Assembly (NCBI GenBank): GCA_016210125.1 | Contig: JACQUS010000126.1 | Span: 1 to 11,670 of the forward strand | Length of the DNA: 11,670 bases | Reading direction: 5' to 3' | Source: Chloroflexota bacterium | GTDB taxonomy: Bacteria > Chloroflexota > UBA6077 > FW602-bin22 > JACQUS01 | Shown: in pieces, positions 1 through 5,962 of the stretch | Numbering within the stretch: position 1 is the stretch's first letter | How the letters are laid out: the number at the start of each line of letters is the position of its first letter | Made by a program: the position numbers and the translations under genes | The notes under the pieces: generated by a model | Database searches by the model: none | Told to the model about the DNA's origin: nothing | The model's input: only the letters and a program-made list of their open reading frames with translations

Positions 1-39
1 CCCGCCTGCGGCGAGCATGGAGAAGACCTCCAATGGCCT

Positions 40-183
40 TCAAGTTCTCGGGACGTCAATCCAGAGATCTGAGCACGACGGGCCGTCGTTATGGAGTAGG
101 AATCGCGCGGACTTGCTACGAACCTCGCCCGAAGCTGCTGTGGCCGTGACTATATACTTGCCCTTTGGTAGCCTATATTCGGG
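40..183 (-). pseudogene. possible beta-sandwich-like gene remnant
   Basis: The minus frame here ends at a stop at base 40. It encodes a stretch beginning LPKGKYIVTATAASG and followed by SKSARFLL, about bases 171-94. That pattern (L-P-x-G-x-Y-x-V-T-A-T-A) is typical of one strand pair in Ig-like or carboxypeptidase-regulatory-like modules of secreted proteins. Upstream in the same frame the translation is Arg/His-rich and not protein-like, and no convincing start or ribosome site precedes the module. I read it as a decayed scrap of an extracellular protein, possibly related to the dockerin remnant on the same strand. It could also be chance. Nothing else is evident in bases 1-296. Confidence 0.22.
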
Positions 184-296
184 CAGTCGCCAGTGATCCG
201 CATGTATCCGTTCACGCCCCTTTCGCCCGAGTGTAGGCGGTGCTGGGCGAACGGCGTGAGCTGTGATGTGACTGTAATGTCCGGAGGGCGTGGCCC

Positions 297-306
297 GTGC
301 TAGGCT
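297..306 (+). promoter_or_regulatory. extended -10 promoter, probably leaderless
   Basis: GTGCTAGGCT carries a TG-type extended -10 (TAGGCT, 301-306). An ATG begins only 6 bases after it, at 313, so a transcript starting the usual 6-7 bases downstream would begin at or beside the start codon. That is a leaderless arrangement. No good -35 is visible. The same GTG(C/G)TAnnnT shape appears in front of three other genes in the window. Confidence 0.4.
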
Positions 307-312
307 GTGGCC

Positions 313-369
313 ATGTTCGACCTGTCGACCGCCTCTCGCGAGGACCTGCTGGCGCAACTCGCCGTCTGC
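313..369 (+). pseudogene. 5' remnant of a transposase-like gene (IS66-type N-terminus?)
   Basis: The ATG at 313 opens MFDLSTASREDLLAQLAVC, after which the translation turns into antisense of a dockerin module. The sequence resembles, from memory, the start of IS66-family TnpC transposases (D-L-x-T-A-S-R-E-x-L-L-A-x-I), which continue into a coiled coil. Here only about 19 codons remain. The fragment keeps its own promoter-like element directly upstream. The protein-like signal stops at about 369, exactly where the opposite-strand dockerin ends, which marks a recombination junction. The family call is an inference from a short match. That this is a truncated gene start is better supported than its identity. 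Confidence 0.4.
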
Positions 370-629
370 GTGCCGAAGCGCGTCACGGCGATGGAGTGGT
401 CGACGACGTCCACGCGCTCGTCGCCGTCGATGTCGGCGCGCCAGGGGCGCGTCGTCCCATCGCGCCAGTCGGCGTTGGCGCTCGTCTTGCCGAAGTGCGT
501 GACGACGGCCGAGTAGTCGGCGATCGACACGCGGCAGTCGCCGTTCGTGTCGCCAGCGAGGGCGACACCCGCTTCAGCGCCGGCACCGAGCAGCGGGTGG
601 AGCCATCCGCTGCACGCTGCGGTTATGCG
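369..629 (-). pseudogene. orphan type I dockerin module (gene remnant)
   Basis: Minus-strand translation shows two calcium-binding dockerin repeats. Loop 1 is at bases 551-486 (DTNGDCRVSIADY, then VVTHFGK) and loop 2 at 434-369 (DIDGDERVDVVDH, then AVTRFGT), with a 17-residue linker. Both keep the D-x-(N/D)-G-D-x-x-V-x-x-x-D pattern and the F-G helix end of type I dockerins. These usually sit at the C-terminus of secreted proteins, where they bind cohesins; many non-cellulosomal bacteria also carry them. The frame opens after a TAG at 632-630 and has no ATG. A GTG at 530 would cut away the first loop. No catalytic domain precedes it, and after FGT the frame runs into antisense of the transposase-like fragment before stopping at 300. 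I therefore call it a remnant cut at both ends. Confidence 0.6.
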
Positions 630-639
630 CTACGTTTGC

Positions 640-1569
640 TCACTTCTTCCCCGTTAGAGTCTCGACCGCCGCCCTGAAGAGCGCTGCGAAGGACTCGACA
701 GTCGTGCTCCCGGGCTCCACGAGAAACACGGCCTCTTTCCACTGGTTTTCGTAGTTCGCCATTTCAACACCCTTGGGCGAGAGTCTCCGAGCCACGTCCT
801 CGGGCAACTTGAAGAAAAAGGCGAGCGACTTGGATCCAATCCACTTGATGCCGAAGGCGTTGAAGAAGCCGTGTTTGAACCCGCAGTAGTGCTTGTTGAA
901 CTTTCGTTCAAGGGGCCAACCAGCCTGCCGCACGAAGGCTGCGGTTTGGTCAACGTAATTGAGGAAGTGCTGGACGCTCACCTTATTGTAATGAGCTTCG
1001 TAGAAGTCTCGACCGTATTCGGGGAGACCGCGTACAGGTCGTACCTTCGGAGGGACTTCTGGTTCGAGCCGATTCACCAGCAAGAACTCGTCCCCATCTG
1101 CGAGCCACCGCTTCACCTCGACGAGATCGACGGGATAGTTGATCTTACCGACCAAGGCAAGGGTGGACGGGTCAATCGAGGGAGCTATCACGATGATGCG
1201 AACTTCGTAATGCTCAAAGGCTATCTGGACATCGTCCGGTGGTTCGGGAGCCTCCAACCAGAGCGATTTGATCGAGTCGGGATTTGACTCGGCCCAGAAG
1301 GCATACTGCAGCACTTGCGGTAGGATCGCGGCATCAACGGGGACGTTCTTCATCTCCACTATGCAGACGTTCCCGTCGCTGTCCACGCCAACAATGTCGG
1401 GAATCCCGGGCTTCCTACCGCCACGGACTTGGCGTTTGAGAAGGTAGACGTCTTCCAGAAGCCCCTTTGTCTCGAACACAGCGCGCTCGAACTCCTCCTC
1501 CGACTTGAAGGGGGCTGAAAGGAAGTTTAGCGTGTCGCCAACCTTGCGTCTCCAGAACAAATTCACCAT
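640..1569 (-). CDS. PD-(D/E)XK nuclease-like protein (DUF91/NucS-like core)
   Basis: This 309-residue protein has an N-terminal nuclease-like core. An acidic helix (EEEFERA, E27 region) is followed by GIPDIVGVD with P57-D58, then IVEMKN with E72-x-K74. A helix LPQVLQYA (Q85, Y89) comes next. This order matches PD-(D/E)XK enzymes of the NucS/DUF91 sort, which cut DNA using a metal held by D, E and K. Residues about 195-305 form a second, unnamed domain (KHYCGFKHGFFNAFGIKW, then KSLAFFFKLP) faintly like DUF5655-type accessory domains. No signal peptide or membrane segment is visible. The ATG at 1569 follows a G-rich weak ribosome site, with an extended -10 about 30 bases upstream. Base composition is lower in G+C than the neighbours (31/60 in bases 841-900). 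Together with the remnants downstream, that suggests transfer. The role, whether repair, restriction or defence, cannot be fixed from sequence. Confidence 0.72.
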   Translation of the reverse strand: MVNLFWRRKVGDTLNFLSAPFKSEEEFERAVFETKGLLEDVYLLKRQVRGGRKPGIPDIVGVDSDGNVCIVEMKNVPVDAAILPQVLQYAFWAESNPDSIKSLWLEAPEPPDDVQIAFEHYEVRIIVIAPSIDPSTLALVGKINYPVDLVEVKRWLADGDEFLLVNRLEPEVPPKVRPVRGLPEYGRDFYEAHYNKVSVQHFLNYVDQTAAFVRQAGWPLERKFNKHYCGFKHGFFNAFGIKWIGSKSLAFFFKLPEDVARRLSPKGVEMANYENQWKEAVFLVEPGSTTVESFAALFRAAVETLTGKK

Positions 1570-1600
1570 GGCCCCCCTGATCGTCTAGGCGGATGAGAGG

Positions 1601-1610
1601 AGTATACCAC
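1601..1610 (-). promoter_or_regulatory. extended -10 promoter of the nuclease-like gene
   Basis: On the minus strand the string is GTGGTATACT, a TGn extended -10 with TATACT, lying about 31 bases before the ATG at 1569. The -35 position has no recognisable hexamer, as is common when an extended -10 is present. Confidence 0.5.
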
Positions 1611-1642
1611 GCGCGGCGGCAGCTCGACCGACCCGCCCCCCG

Positions 1643-1672
1643 TTGCCAAGCGCCTCGGCAAGCACGTAGGAT
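1643..1672 (+). promoter_or_regulatory. candidate promoter of the acyl-CoA mutase gene
   Basis: TTGCCA (1643-1648) and TAGGAT (1667-1672) are separated by 18 bases, a fair sigma70-like pair about 47 bases before the ATG at 1719. TTGCC and GGCAA (1657-1661) form a short inverted repeat between the two boxes that could be an operator. Both are weak, composition-prone signals. Confidence 0.3.
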
Positions 1673-1718
1673 GGGCGCAGACGCGACCCGCACCGCGACG
1701 CCCGCGTAGGAGGCGACG

Positions 1719-3383
1719 ATGGACACGCTGCGCACGACCGAGCAGACCTTCGAGGAGGCGCGCGCCGCCTACGAGCAGTGCGTGGCGGAGCGCCCCGTCC
1801 GCCCAGCGGCCACCGCCTCCGGCCTGCCAGTCGAGCTGCTCTACACGCCGGCCGACGCGCAGCACCTGGACTACACGCGCGACCTCGGCTTCCCAGGCGC
1901 GTATCCGTTCACCCGCGGCGTCCAGCCGACGATGTATCGCGGCCGGCTGTGGACCTTCCGCCAGTACTCCGGCCTGGCCACCGCCGAGGAGACCAACCGC
2001 CGCTACCGCTTCTTGCTTGAGCAGGGGCAGACCGGCCTCTCAGTCGCCCTCGACCTGCCGACGCAGTGCGGCTACGACTCCGACGACGAGCGCGCCCAAG
2101 ACGAGGTCGGCCGCGTCGGCGTGGCCATCGACACCCTGGCCGACATGGAGCTGCTCTTCGAGGGCATCCCCCTCGACAAGATCAGCACCTCGTTCACCAT
2201 CAATGGCACGGCAGCCGGCCTCCTGGCGATGTACGTCGCCGTCGGCGAGAAGCAGGGCGTGCCGAGCCAGCAGCTCACCGGCACCATCCAGAACGACATC
2301 CTGAAAGAGTACGTCGCTCGCGGGACGTGGATCTTCCCGCCCGAGGTCTCGCTGCGGCTGATCGTCGACAGCATCGAGTACTGCGCCCAGCACGTCCCGC
2401 GCTTCAACGCCATCTCGGTCGCCGGCGCGCACTTCCACGACGCCGGCAGCACCGCCGTCCAGGAGCTGGCCTTCACCATCGCCGACGCGATCACCTACGT
2501 GGAGCGCTGCCTCCACCGTGGCCTCGACATCGACTTCATCGGGCCGCAGATCAGCTTCTTCTTTTACACCCACTCCGACTTCTTCGAGGAGGTCGCCAAG
2601 TACCGCGCCGGCCGGCGACTCTGGGCGCGCATCATGCGCGAGCGCTTCGCGGCCAAGGACCCGCGCTCGATGCAGTTCCGCATCGGCCTGGTCTGCGGCG
2701 GGAGCACGCTGACGCCCGAGCAGCCGCTCAACAACGTCGTGCGCGTCGCCCTGCAGTGCCTGGCCTCGGTGCTCGGCGGCGTCCAGTCGATCTTCACCGC
2801 TGCGTGGGACGAGGCCTACGCCATCCCGACCGAGGAGTCGGCCGAGCTGGCGCTGCGCACGCAGCAGATCATCGCCTATGAGACCGGCGTGGCCAGCGTC
2901 GTCGACCCGCTCGGCGGCTCGTACTATCTTGAGGACCTGACCACGCGCATGGAGCAGGAGGCTGAGCGGCTCATCGCCTGGACCGAGGCGCAGGGCGGCA
3001 TGGTGCACTGCATCCAGACGGGCCTCATCCAGCGCGAGATCGCCAACGAGGCCTACAAGCAGCAGCTCGCCGTCGAGCGCGGCGAGAAGGTCATCGTCGG
3101 CGTCAACCGCTTCCGCACGGACGACCGGCCGCAGGACCTCCAGCTCTACCGCATGGACCCGCAGATGGCCGAGCAGCAGATCGCCCGCCTGCGTCGCATC
3201 AAGGCCGAGCGTGACCAGGCCCGCGCGCGGCAGGCGCTGGACCGCCTGCGCCGCGCCGCCGAGGGCACGGAAAACCTGATGCCCTACCTGATCGACGCCG
3301 TGAAGGCGCAGTGCTCGATCGGCGAGATCTACGGCCTGCTGCGCGAGCTGTGGGGCGAGTTCCAGGAGCCGGTCGGCGTCTAG
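1719..3383 (+). CDS. B12-dependent acyl-CoA mutase large subunit, divergent methylmalonyl-CoA mutase type
   Basis: This 554-residue protein is the substrate-binding TIM-barrel half of a coenzyme-B12 mutase that rearranges an acyl-CoA carbon skeleton. Family landmarks are YPFTRGVQPTMYRGRLW (62-78), EQGQTGLSVALDLPTQ (101-116), GTIQNDILKEYVARGT (188-203) and VDPLGGSYY (395-403). The cobalamin-binding D-x-H-x-x-G domain is absent, so it needs a separate small subunit, which is not in this window. Aligned from memory to Propionibacterium MutB, Tyr89 (Y73), Arg207 (R213) and His244 (H238) are kept. Tyr243 is Ala (A237) and Arg283 is Gln (Q277). The usual R-x-HSQT stretch reads RIGLVCGG (321-328), and the usual SLHTNS reads SIFTAA (357-362). 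Such changes around the CoA and acyl pocket suggest a substrate other than methylmalonyl-CoA. The start at 1719 has TAGGAGG five bases upstream. No partner gene adjoins it. Confidence 0.88.
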   Translation: MDTLRTTEQTFEEARAAYEQCVAERPVRPAATASGLPVELLYTPADAQHLDYTRDLGFPGAYPFTRGVQPTMYRGRLWTFRQYSGLATAEETNRRYRFLLEQGQTGLSVALDLPTQCGYDSDDERAQDEVGRVGVAIDTLADMELLFEGIPLDKISTSFTINGTAAGLLAMYVAVGEKQGVPSQQLTGTIQNDILKEYVARGTWIFPPEVSLRLIVDSIEYCAQHVPRFNAISVAGAHFHDAGSTAVQELAFTIADAITYVERCLHRGLDIDFIGPQISFFFYTHSDFFEEVAKYRAGRRLWARIMRERFAAKDPRSMQFRIGLVCGGSTLTPEQPLNNVVRVALQCLASVLGGVQSIFTAAWDEAYAIPTEESAELALRTQQIIAYETGVASVVDPLGGSYYLEDLTTRMEQEAERLIAWTEAQGGMVHCIQTGLIQREIANEAYKQQLAVERGEKVIVGVNRFRTDDRPQDLQLYRMDPQMAEQQIARLRRIKAERDQARARQALDRLRRAAEGTENLMPYLIDAVKAQCSIGEIYGLLRELWGEFQEPVGV

Positions 3384-3399
3384 CCGGCGCGGCAGGGCG

Positions 3400-3512
3400 A
3401 CGCGAAGCGCAGAGATACGGAGATAGGGCGACGCGGAGACACGGGGCAGGTGGTGGCCGTGTCCCCGCGTCCCCGCGTCCGTGCGTCCCCGTGTCCCCGC
3501 GTCTCCGCGTCC
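3400..3512. repeat. inverted arrays of 8-base tandem repeats between convergent genes
   Basis: Bases 3457-3512 are seven contiguous octamers close to CCG(C/T)GTCC. Bases 3400-3447 hold looser octamers of the opposite sense (for example TACGGAGA, CGCGGAGA). The two arms can pair, for example GACGCGGAGACACGGGG (3430-3446) against segments of 3487-3511, giving a large imperfect stem. It fills the gap between the converging mutase and oxidoreductase genes and could act as a two-way transcription stop. Similar octamer strings are, from memory, common between genes in Chloroflexota. The remaining bases of the gap show nothing else. Confidence 0.7.
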
Positions 3513-3538
3513 GATCCTCCCCTGCGCCGGGCCGGGGG

Positions 3539-4597
3539 TTAGGTCGCCCCCGTCCGCAGCAGGTGCGCCAGGCCGAAGCGCTCGGCAATGGCGCTGACGC
3601 GCTGCCAGGTGTCGTCCTCGACGGCGATGCCCTCCTGGCGGCGGCGCTGCTCGGTGCGGTACTCGATCTCGCCGGGGTAGAGGACCTCCGCGAAACCCTC
3701 GGCTGGCGGCGTCTCCTTCAGGTAGCGCACGAAGGCCGCCACGCTGGCCTTGAACTCGGCCGGCGGCTGGAAGGCGCCCGGATCGACCACGAGGATGAAG
3801 GCCCCGTCGTTGTGCCGGCCCTGCGGGTCGATGCCGAAGCCGAGGCCGGGCAGCAGCGCCGCCAGCGTCTCGACGGCGAACGACAGCGCGTAGCCCTTGT
3901 GCCCCTCCGGCCCGCCGAGCGGCAGCATGACGCCTCCCTCGACCTGCGCGTTGGGGTCGTCGGTCGGCCGGCCGTCTCTGTCGAGCAGCCAGCCGAAGGG
4001 GATGCGCTGCTTGCGCGCGCGGGCCACCAGCAGCTTGCCGCCGGCGACGGCGCTGGTAGCCATGTCGAGGAAGACCGGCCCTGGCAGGTCGCTGGGGAAG
4101 GCGATGGCCAGCGGGTTGGTGCCCAGGCGCGCCGCGCGGCCGCCGAAGGGCGCTACGTGCTTCGTGCCCTGGCCGGAGTCGCACATCATCAGTCCGATGA
4201 AGCCGGCCTGCGCGGCCTTGAGCGGGTAGTCGGCCAGGCGGCCCACGTGGCTCTGGTCGCGCACCGCGCCGACGGCCACGCGCACGTCGCGCGCCTTCTC
4301 GATCAGCCGCTCCATCGTCCACTCCGAGATGACCGGCCCGAAGCCCCACTGGCCGTCGACGAACAGCGTCGTCGGCGTCTCGGCGATGACGCGCGGGCGC
4401 GCGGCCGGCACGATGTGCCCCTTGGCGATGCGCTCGACATAGGTCGGCAGGCGCACGATGCCGTGCGAGTCGTGGCCGGCAAGGTTGGCGCCGACATTGT
4501 GGCTGGCGACGATGCGGGCGTGCTCCGGCGGCGTGCCCGCGGCCTGGTAGATTGCCGCCGCGAGCGCGTGCAGGTCGTCGGGCATGACGATGGGCAT
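3539..4597 (-). CDS. Ldh2 (malate/L-lactate/ureidoglycolate dehydrogenase) family NAD(P)-dependent oxidoreductase
   Basis: This 352-residue soluble protein is full length for the Ldh_2 family, which reduces or oxidises 2-oxo/2-hydroxy acids and cyclic imino acids with NAD(P). Family marks are HDSHGIVRLPTY (42-53, with H45), the DQSHVGRLADY segment carrying the conserved H117 (114-124), GTNPLAIAFP (159-168), DMATSAVAGGK (178-188) and PEGHKGYALS (230-239). Members include malate and lactate dehydrogenases, 2,3-diketo-L-gulonate reductase, ureidoglycolate dehydrogenase and delta1-piperideine-2-carboxylate reductase. I cannot tell the substrate from the sequence. The ATG at 4597 has a GGAGGGG ribosome site just upstream; a second in-frame ATG at 4585 is less well placed. 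It is divergent from a dihydrodipicolinate-synthase-family gene and shares its control region. A joint role in catabolism of a sugar acid or imino acid is plausible. Confidence 0.88.
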   Translation of the reverse strand: MPIVMPDDLHALAAAIYQAAGTPPEHARIVASHNVGANLAGHDSHGIVRLPTYVERIAKGHIVPAARPRVIAETPTTLFVDGQWGFGPVISEWTMERLIEKARDVRVAVGAVRDQSHVGRLADYPLKAAQAGFIGLMMCDSGQGTKHVAPFGGRAARLGTNPLAIAFPSDLPGPVFLDMATSAVAGGKLLVARARKQRIPFGWLLDRDGRPTDDPNAQVEGGVMLPLGGPEGHKGYALSFAVETLAALLPGLGFGIDPQGRHNDGAFILVVDPGAFQPPAEFKASVAAFVRYLKETPPAEGFAEVLYPGEIEYRTEQRRRQEGIAVEDDTWQRVSAIAERFGLAHLLRTGAT

Positions 4598-4626
4598 GGC
4601 TCCCCTCCGTGGCGGGCGGTGCGCCG

Positions 4627-4638
4627 ATTATAGAGCAC
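4627..4638 (-). promoter_or_regulatory. -10 region of the oxidoreductase promoter
   Basis: The minus strand reads GTGCTCTATAAT, with a perfect TATAAT at 4632-4627, 30 bases before the ATG at 4597. No clear -35 lies 16-18 bases upstream. GTGCT here forms one arm of the inverted repeat shared with the divergent promoter. Confidence 0.5.
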
Positions 4639-4665
4639 GTACTGCGCCTGGGCGCCACATGTGCT
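4634..4665. promoter_or_regulatory. candidate operator: nested inverted repeat between divergent genes
   Basis: AGCAC (4634-4638), GCGCC (4644-4648), GGCGC (4651-4655) and GTGCT (4661-4665) are placed symmetrically about 4649.5. The pattern is AGCAC-N5-GCGCC-TG-GGCGC-N5-GTGCT. The outer arms coincide with the upstream edges of the -10 elements of both divergent promoters. A dimeric repressor sitting here would block both genes. No regulator gene is adjacent, so the binding protein is unknown. Confidence 0.4.
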
Positions 4666-4670
4666 ACGCT
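4661..4670 (+). promoter_or_regulatory. extended -10 promoter of the DapA-family gene
   Basis: GTGCTACGCT matches the GTG(C/G)TAnnnT shape seen at other starts in the window, with TACGCT at 4665-4670. The ATG at 4723 is 52 bases downstream and has its own ribosome site. There is no obvious -35. Confidence 0.42.
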
Positions 4671-4722
4671 GCGAAGAGCGCCTATCGATCACGCGCTGCG
4701 CCGTGGCGCGAGGAGGCGCACG

Positions 4723-5637
4723 ATGAGCGAGCCCTACCGCGGCGTCTACGTCATCATGGTCACGCCCTTCGACGCCCAGGGCCGGCTCGACGAGGACAGC
4801 CTGCGCCACCTGACCGAGTTCCTCATCCAGGCCGGCGCGCAGGGACTCGTGCCGCTCGGCATCATGGGCGAGGTGTTCAAGCTCTCCGACGCCGAGCGCC
4901 TGCGCGTTGCCAAGCTGGTCATCGACCAGGCGGCCGGGCGCGTGCCGGTGATCGTCGGCACGGCGCACTCGGGCACCGACGTGGCCATCTGGCTCAGCCG
5001 CGAGGCCGAGGCCACCGGGGCCGCCGGGCTGCTGCTCATGCCGCCGTACGTCATCAAGCCCGACGCCGAGGGCGTCGTCGAGTTCTACAAGACCGTCGGC
5101 GCGGCCGTGGGCATTCCCGTCTTCGTCCAGGACGAGCCGGCGACGACGGGCATCGCCATGCCCGCGCCGCTCATCGCGCGCATCCACCGCGAGGTGCCGC
5201 TGGCGCGCTACGGCAAGATCGAGGCCGCGCCGACGCCGCAGAAGATCAGCGCGCTGCGCGAGCTGGCCGGCTCGGGACTGACGCTCTTCGGCGGCCTGGG
5301 CGGGCTCTACTGCCTGGAGGAGCTGGAGCGCGGCGCCGACGGCGTCATGACCGGCTTCGCCTACCCGGAGATCCTGCGGCGCCTGTGGGACGCCTTCAGC
5401 ATCGGGCAGGTCGACGCGGCGCGCGAGGTCTTCTATCGCTACCTGCCGCTCATCAAGCACGAGTTCCAGACCGGCATCGGCATCGCCATCCGCAAGGAGG
5501 TCTTCTACCTGCGCGGCGTCATCGCCAGCCCAACGATCCGCCAGCCCTCGCCACGCCTCGACCAGCGCACACGCGACCAGACGCGCCGGCTCATCGAGCT
5601 GCTGGAGCTGCCCCTGGGCCTGGCGACCGCCGTGTAG
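4723..5637 (+). CDS. dihydrodipicolinate synthase/N-acetylneuraminate lyase family protein (not canonical DapA)
   Basis: This 304-residue (beta/alpha)8 class I aldolase-type enzyme forms a Schiff base with a 2-oxo acid. The lysine is K165 in RYGKIEAAPTPQK. The loop that in DapA reads G-T-T-G-E is LGIMGE here (45-50). The strand that carries the catalytic Tyr and Arg in DapA reads FVQDEPATTG (134-143). Those DapA residues are absent, so lysine biosynthesis is unlikely. The family includes sugar-acid dehydratases, 2-keto-3-deoxygluconate aldolases, hydroxyproline-pathway deaminases and other lyases. The ATG at 4723 is chosen because AGGAGG ends six bases before it and MSEPYRGVYVIMVTPF is the normal family N-terminus; an upstream in-frame ATG at 4609 would add an unrelated tail. 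It is divergent from an Ldh2-type oxidoreductase, which may act on the same intermediate. Confidence 0.85.
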   Translation: MSEPYRGVYVIMVTPFDAQGRLDEDSLRHLTEFLIQAGAQGLVPLGIMGEVFKLSDAERLRVAKLVIDQAAGRVPVIVGTAHSGTDVAIWLSREAEATGAAGLLLMPPYVIKPDAEGVVEFYKTVGAAVGIPVFVQDEPATTGIAMPAPLIARIHREVPLARYGKIEAAPTPQKISALRELAGSGLTLFGGLGGLYCLEELERGADGVMTGFAYPEILRRLWDAFSIGQVDAAREVFYRYLPLIKHEFQTGIGIAIRKEVFYLRGVIASPTIRQPSPRLDQRTRDQTRRLIELLELPLGLATAV

Positions 5638-5723
5638 TCTGAGCACCGAGCGCTGGGACCTGCTTGGGGCCTCAAGAATCGTCGAAGGGCCGCCGCGCAC
5701 CGGTGGCGATGACACGGGGTGCA

Positions 5724-5773
5724 GGGAGGGCCTCACCCCCTCGGTCCCCCTCTCCCACGCGCGGGAGAGGGGG
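5724..5773. repeat. hairpin repeat A, left copy
   Basis: This 50-base unit contains the perfect stem CCCCCTCTCCC (5746-5756) / GGGAGAGGGGG (5763-5773) with the loop ACGCGC. It matches the reverse complement of 7886-7935 at 49 of 50 positions, differing only in the loop. It lies in the 325-base gap before the phosphate operon, where I see no gene. Read as protein it gives low-complexity strings that explain the open frames here. Confidence 0.85.
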
Positions 5774-5842
5774 AATCCAAAAGAGGGGGAATCCAAAGGG
5801 GGCTTTGCCCCCTTTCGGCCTCCCTCGTGGGGTGGGGCGGGG
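5767..5842. repeat. hairpin repeat B, left (inverted) copy with a 16-base duplication
   Basis: GAGGGGGAATCCAAA occurs twice at a 16-base spacing (5767-5781, 5783-5797). It is followed by the perfect hairpin AAAGGGGGC-TTT-GCCCCCTTT (5795-5815) and a G-rich tail. In reverse complement the block parallels the two B copies downstream of the phosphate operon. The hairpin could stop transcription from the DapA-family gene, but it has only a three-base T tract. Confidence 0.75.
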
Positions 5843-5962
5843 CAAGCCGAGGGGTATTTGCAGCGGATTTCTCCCCGCGGCGCGCGCGACCATCCGCGAT
5901 GCAACGGGAGAGCCGACCGGCGCGAGGGGCATGAGGCAACCAGAACGGAGGCGTCAACGGGA

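Noticed and set aside
290..677. Plus-strand frames across the dockerin region
   Set aside because: Apart from the short transposase-like N-terminus they are antisense of the dockerin repeats.
2040..4658. 872-codon open frame on the minus strand across the mutase and oxidoreductase
   Set aside because: Arg/Ala-rich translation without domains, antisense to the mutase and out of frame with the oxidoreductase; a high-GC artefact.
4656..4663. CACATGTG palindrome as a separate operator
   Set aside because: Only 8 bases and it overlaps the extended -10; the larger symmetric repeat around 4649.5 explains the region better.
4609..4722. Upstream start for the DapA-family protein
   Set aside because: It would translate through the promoter and operator region; AGGAGG sits correctly before the ATG at 4723 and the family N-terminus starts there.
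4303..5904. 533-codon minus-strand frame opposite the DapA-family gene
   Set aside because: It runs through repeat sequence and antisense of a clear enzyme gene; low-complexity translation.
5858..5962. N-terminal extension of the DUF47 protein to the ATG at 5858
   Set aside because: The extra 35 residues are Arg-rich, unlike the family, lack a ribosome site and lie in a repeat-rich gap; GTG 5963 fits family length.
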